Below are positions 60,074-64,000 of a DNA stretch of 64,000 nt, piece after piece. Below the pieces are notes generated by a model that was not told the DNA's origin, ran no database searches, and saw only the letters and a program-made list of their open reading frames with translations. The stretch lies in contig JAGBCD010000016.1 in assembly GCA_017938155.1 (NCBI GenBank), forward strand, positions 1 to 64,000. The letters run 5' to 3'. The number at the start of each line of letters is the position of its first letter. Positions within the stretch are counted from its first letter, which is position 1. The stretch comes from Paludibacteraceae bacterium. GTDB taxonomy: Bacteria; Bacteroidota; Bacteroidia; Bacteroidales; Paludibacteraceae. The position numbers and the translations under genes are program-made.

Positions 60074-62440
60074 TTAAAAAATAACTTTTTTACAGGTTTC
60101 TCCTTGTTGCATGATATACACACCTTTGAGAAGATTTGCTTGGTTAGCATCGCCTTGATACATTAGCAGACCACCCAAATTGTAAATCTTAACCTCACCT
60201 TGGAGTTGTACATCTTCGATAGATGTAGCTTGTTGACCCAAAGTAACAGCATAAATCGCGCTACCAACACCCTTTGCATACGTATATAAGGAGATATTAT
60301 CACTACCATCAATCATAAATCCAGCAAACATCGGATGTTTAGCCTCTGCTGGAGTTGCATTGGCTGATGCCAAAACATAAGCATTGCTCAAACCATTTTT
60401 AGCATAGTAGAACTCTACACCATTGGTTCCTACTACAGGCGCTACCATCAAAATACTGGAGTCGTTTGAATATCTAAAGAAGGACATGTCAGTGACTGCT
60501 GCATCAATGTTTTCGGCTGTTCCTTTGTGAATAAGTGGAGAACGGCTTACTGCATTCCAATCAAATTGCATATCCATTGGTTTGATGGACTTACTATCAA
60601 TAATAAACGCATCTTCATTGAATGGAGAAGGAGAAAGTTTAACATCATTTCCTAATGCTGCATAGGATAATGCATCTTGATTAGCTTCATCAAACATGTA
60701 TTTGTTGTTCAACAACACTTCATCTTCTGCGTTGTAGTGCAAACCCATGATACGAATCTTTCCACTGCTTGCAGCGGTTGCTACTGGCATATACAATTTG
60801 AATTCCCAACTGTTGCCTCTAAACGCCATCGATTCACCTACAAGACCATCGGTCCAGTTAGCGTTGACATTGTTACCAGAGTTTTTGAACACCACTACTG
60901 GGTCAGCATCATCACTTTCCCACTTGTAAAGTTTGAAATGTACATTGGTATCATAATAGTTAATCTTGTTTGCGTTACATGCAAATAAGAATCCATCTGC
61001 TGAGAAAGCAATATCCGAAAGAAGTCTTGTTCCCTCGCTCACACCAACGGTTGATAACTCTTTGATCTTTTCACCCGTAAGGGTATTAATAAGGAGTATC
61101 TTGTTGTCGTCTGTCAACACATAAGTTTTCTCACCACGTACAATAGCACGACGAATGTTCACACCATCCAACACATTGCTACTTGGAGTAGAAGACAATG
61201 CCAATGTAGCAGTTGCATTCCATGATTTCTCAGGAGCATAAACAGGGAAATCTGGGAAAGATGCATGAGTGACAGGAACGTAGTTAGGGTCAGACAGCAA
61301 TACGTTGGTGGTGGTTATCTTACCAGCCTCAGCCACTACAGCCACTTCTTGAGAGGTATAATCCTCGTACTCAAAACGCAAAGTATAATTGCCTGGTTGC
61401 AACTCACGGAAGCAATACATACCATTGTAGTAGTTATCTACCGTATAGGTTTTGAGAACGGTAGTTCCTTGCAACAAGGTTACTGTGGCACCATTCAGTG
61501 GAGTCCATTGGTCTTTGGAACCAGAGATATAATCGGTATAACCTTTGATTTTGGCTCTGTAGTCACCAGCACGCACATCACCACATAGACAAGCAGTAGT
61601 AGGTCTATCTGCACCAAAGAAATCACAATAGAAATAATGCAAGCGGAGCGCTTCCATATATTGATAGTCTCTATTCAAGAAACGGTGAGTGTTTGGCATA
61701 TAAGTGTGGAAACTTGCTTCGTAGATAAAACCAGGAACAGTCAAGTTGTTGTCCTTAAGCAACGTGTAGTCAGAAACACAAGGAATGTTTGGTTTTAAAG
61801 GATCAGAGTCTGATGAATAAACATCCAATGGATTATCCAACACGTATGGCCACATTGCTTTTGCCATATCAACGTCTTGTTGTTTAGCATAGTTGGTAAA
61901 ATCCCAACCAGCAGGAGCTGAAGCAGATGCTGGCAACATAAGTACTACATAGTTGGTTGCTTTACCTATTGCAATAGCATTGGAGTGGATGGAAATGAAC
62001 GCATCCACGTTGAGTGCAGAAGCTTCTGCTGCTATTTGTTGCAAATTACGGTCACCTACCATAGGGTCAAGAATAGAGTCCTTGTCTACACCTATCTTGA
62101 GACCATCCCAGTCGTAAGAACCATTGTCACGTGTACCAGATTGATTGGTGCGACGAGACATATAAACAGTGGCACCAGAATTGAGCAACATGGTTTCCAA
62201 ATCTTGGGCAACCTTCAAGTTGCTACTGGACTCCCAGAAACCTAATGTATCTCTATATTGAGATGCTTGGTCTGTAAACTCAGGAAATGGAATGGTAGGA
62301 ATATGTCTATCGTTAGCACCATTCCAACCGCCGTGTCCAGCGTTTAAGTAAATTTTTACACCTGCTAAATTCTTAGCAAACACATTTGTCAGTCCACCTA
62401 TCAAAAGGAGAACAAGAATCAATGGTAAATGTCTCTTCAT
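60074..62440 (-). CDS. Secreted amidase D
   Basis: 788 residues. Signal peptide ending VFA. Amidase_3 domain: His36 (NAGHGGWNGANDRH), Glu70 (FWESSSNL), His152 (SIHSNA), Glu241 (YEASFHTY), with the same SGTRDNGxxDWDG insert as amidase C but a longer loop after SIHSNA. Then a regulatory-like domain (VDNYYNGMYCFRELQPGNYTL) and a propeller-like half that is homologous to, but clearly diverged from, B and C (DGVNIRRAIVRGEKTYVLTDD). The tail IYNLGGLLMYQG..LLKGVYIMQQGETCKKVIF is the most typical T9SS-type sorting domain of the set. Follows the GHL10 gene by 36 bp. Confidence 0.88.
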   Translation of the reverse strand: MKRHLPLILVLLLIGGLTNVFAKNLAGVKIYLNAGHGGWNGANDRHIPTIPFPEFTDQASQYRDTLGFWESSSNLKVAQDLETMLLNSGATVYMSRRTNQSGTRDNGSYDWDGLKIGVDKDSILDPMVGDRNLQQIAAEASALNVDAFISIHSNAIAIGKATNYVVLMLPASASAPAGWDFTNYAKQQDVDMAKAMWPYVLDNPLDVYSSDSDPLKPNIPCVSDYTLLKDNNLTVPGFIYEASFHTYMPNTHRFLNRDYQYMEALRLHYFYCDFFGADRPTTACLCGDVRAGDYRAKIKGYTDYISGSKDQWTPLNGATVTLLQGTTVLKTYTVDNYYNGMYCFRELQPGNYTLRFEYEDYTSQEVAVVAEAGKITTTNVLLSDPNYVPVTHASFPDFPVYAPEKSWNATATLALSSTPSSNVLDGVNIRRAIVRGEKTYVLTDDNKILLINTLTGEKIKELSTVGVSEGTRLLSDIAFSADGFLFACNANKINYYDTNVHFKLYKWESDDADPVVVFKNSGNNVNANWTDGLVGESMAFRGNSWEFKLYMPVATAASSGKIRIMGLHYNAEDEVLLNNKYMFDEANQDALSYAALGNDVKLSPSPFNEDAFIIDSKSIKPMDMQFDWNAVSRSPLIHKGTAENIDAAVTDMSFFRYSNDSSILMVAPVVGTNGVEFYYAKNGLSNAYVLASANATPAEAKHPMFAGFMIDGSDNISLYTYAKGVGSAIYAVTLGQQATSIEDVQLQGEVKIYNLGGLLMYQGDANQANLLKGVYIMQQGETCKKVIF

Positions 62441-62476
62441 GTTTTTTAAATTTAGTTTAAATAATTATTTTGTGAG

Positions 62477-64000
62477 TTATTTGAATATCTTGTACACATC
62501 GTTTCCAGAAACGACGATATAAACACCTTGACGTGGCAAGTCTTCAATACGATGGCCTACCCATCGTCCCATGATGTCGTAAATTTGTAAGGATTGATTG
62601 CCTTGAATGGTAGGAAGTGCAGAAGTAGTAGAGGTCCACTTTGCATACAAAATCCCACTCCATCCTGCTGGGATAGAAGTGATAGAATTTCCGCTAAATG
62701 TAGCATTATCATACCATCCTAAGAACGTGTCATTTGCCTTTACTGGTATAGGTAAGGTATAGGGAGCTGACACAGAAGTAGGAAATACAAACGGATTGGC
62801 AGCTTGGTAAGCACTGCCCCAATTGGCAGGCAGTCCTGCTGAAGAAAAGTCTGCCGTGGCCACTTTCTGCAAACCGGCTACCGTACCATCGGAAGCATTG
62901 AAAAAGGCTCTCACATGCCATCTCCATGCGGATTCGCTATCCAAACTATAAGACTGTTGGGTAGCTACACCATAAACATAATCGCCCAACCATTTGTATG
63001 CCGACTTGGTGTTGGTCATGATGTCTTGCATATACTTGTACGCAAAAGTAGCTGCATTCTCTTTGGGCTGATCCGAACGCTCCTCGCCATAATAGGTTAT
63101 ATAATAAGGCTTGAAGGCATTCCATAACGAATCATTCGTGGGTACTTGAGGTAGTACCATTCCACCGTTCAACACCCACTCAATATCCGTGGAAACGGCT
63201 CCCTCTGTATAAAGAGCTGGTTCATATTCGTTACCATATCGGTCATAAGCACATACGGCAATGTTCTGTCCATTTAGATTTTGAATATGCGACAAATCAA
63301 ATGATTTTTGCCATACTATTCCTTGCAGGTATGCAGGATTCTCTATCGCACTACTCACATTCACACCTTGAGGAAATACATAAACAGTAAATCTTTCTGC
63401 CTTGCTGTGGGTCCAAGACAAAGTGGTGCCAGTCAAAGTAAGATGAGTCGGTTTGGTCAACGTCTCGGCTGGTTTCCAGTCCATTGCTGGTGGCAAAGCT
63501 TTGTATTGGAAGTGAGTAGCTGCCAATTCGCTATACATTTTTTGGTAGGCGCTCGTATTGTAGAACACACTACCCGTATATCCTGATGATAAGTTGGCTC
63601 GATTGCTTTCTATCTGACGCTTAATCTCTAATACGCCATCATCATATCCTCTATAACCATCATAAGCATGGTATGCGGCTTGACTGGAGAAGAAATGTAC
63701 TTTCTTACCATTTGGCAATAGGTTGGAGAAATGTTCGCAAACATCTTTTGCCCACCACTCAGCCAATACGTCATAGTCTTGAGCTGCCAACTGAGTGGAC
63801 CAATACAATTGAGGAGCAATATAATCTACATAACCACCCTTAACCCACTCTACCGTATTACAAGCTTGCACATCATAATCGTCCAATCCGGAAATACCTG
63901 ATGGCAAAGTCAAACCATAAGCCTGAGCTGCTTTCTTTTGAGTGGACCAAATACCAAATGGTCCCATACCAAAACGAACCCAAGGTTTAACTGCTTGAAT
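62477..64000 (-). CDS. GHL10-type glycoside hydrolase, N-terminus outside the window
   Basis: The frame is open to the window edge (IQAVKPWVRFGMGPFGIW from base 64000), so the first visible Met is internal. The visible part ends a GHL10/DUF187 TIM barrel: KPWVRFGMGPFGIW, WVKGGYVDYIAPQLYWSTQ with the usual IxPQLYW strand, and WWAKDVC. A fibronectin-like segment, an InlB-type repeat module (FLGWYDNATFSGNSITSIPAGW) and the tail IYDIMGRWVGHR..GVYIVVSGNDVYKIF, resembling a T9SS sorting domain, follow. The family contains predicted glycosidases (YngK-like). It leads the visible amidase operon. Confidence 0.85.
   Translation of the reverse strand: MQAVKPWVRFGMGPFGIWSTQKKAAQAYGLTLPSGISGLDDYDVQACNTVEWVKGGYVDYIAPQLYWSTQLAAQDYDVLAEWWAKDVCEHFSNLLPNGKKVHFFSSQAAYHAYDGYRGYDDGVLEIKRQIESNRANLSSGYTGSVFYNTSAYQKMYSELAATHFQYKALPPAMDWKPAETLTKPTHLTLTGTTLSWTHSKAERFTVYVFPQGVNVSSAIENPAYLQGIVWQKSFDLSHIQNLNGQNIAVCAYDRYGNEYEPALYTEGAVSTDIEWVLNGGMVLPQVPTNDSLWNAFKPYYITYYGEERSDQPKENAATFAYKYMQDIMTNTKSAYKWLGDYVYGVATQQSYSLDSESAWRWHVRAFFNASDGTVAGLQKVATADFSSAGLPANWGSAYQAANPFVFPTSVSAPYTLPIPVKANDTFLGWYDNATFSGNSITSIPAGWSGILYAKWTSTTSALPTIQGNQSLQIYDIMGRWVGHRIEDLPRQGVYIVVSGNDVYKIFK

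Noticed and set aside
49565-62440. Open frames on the plus strand opposite the amidase cluster
   Set aside because: All are antisense shadows of long, well-supported coding sequences.
49565-64000. Prophage lysis module as an explanation for the amidases
   Set aside because: Proteins are far too large, carry signal peptides and sorting-like tails, and no phage structural or lysis gene is nearby.

Overview
The window is a chromosomal segment of a Bacteroidota bacterium, most likely order Bacteroidales. Evidence: it opens on the 5' end of a minus-strand 16S rRNA gene; it carries GldD, a BspA-type leucine-rich-repeat protein, a Porin_10-like porin, TonB-dependent barrels and short C-terminal tails resembling type IX secretion (T9SS) sorting domains; and sixteen promoters fit the Bacteroidota pattern TTTG-N19/20-TAnnTTTG (two have ATTG in place of TTTG). 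Base composition is moderately AT-rich and uniform. I see no phage, insertion sequence or CRISPR array. I do not name a genus.

Layout. 1-1140: rRNA leader with two tandem promoters, then a repeat-rich spacer (hairpin repeats, a Z-DNA-like tract, a two-copy 100-bp repeat). 1141-5909 (minus): tRNA-Leu and the overlapping operon gldD-pcrB-tadA-HD phosphohydrolase-dus. 6195-8396 (minus): BspA-like LRR protein. 8736-11947: parE, a small membrane protein and a convergent CPBP protease. 12137-21304 (plus): six overlapping or near-abutting genes, potA-potB-potC-potD, a 992-residue TPR protein and an outer-membrane barrel, i.e. polyamine uptake joined to an envelope pair of unknown role. 21556-33090 (minus): tRNA-Arg/rpoD, and a seven-gene run manC, glycogen debranching enzyme, glycosyltransferase, GH57, porin, clpA/C, trxA. 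33179-37173: a membrane-spanning TPR/HTH regulator divergent from three lipoprotein genes, the last a VWA protein. 37272-38198: gene-poor, with an 11-bp tandem repeat. 38199-44930: acyl-CoA ligase, tRNA-Met, efp, the marC-queG-rpiB-radical SAM operon, a second sigma-70 and rpsT with tRNA-Glu. 45237-49372: a barrel protein, a TPP riboswitch placed directly on the start codon of a TonB receptor, and a lipoprotein esterase.

49565-64000 (minus) is the most unusual region: four large secreted paralogues, each with an N-terminal zinc N-acetylmuramoyl-L-alanine amidase domain, a small carboxypeptidase-regulatory-like domain, a long probable beta-propeller region and a short sorting-like tail. They are interleaved with two secreted PD40/TolB-like propeller proteins and headed by a GHL10-type glycoside hydrolase that runs off the window. 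A degenerate third propeller gene lies between two amidases, so the locus appears to have grown by duplication of a propeller-plus-amidase unit. Two amidases have different catalytic domains but nearly the same C-terminal half, which indicates domain shuffling. The locus looks like a surface or secreted peptidoglycan-processing system; its substrate and role are inference.
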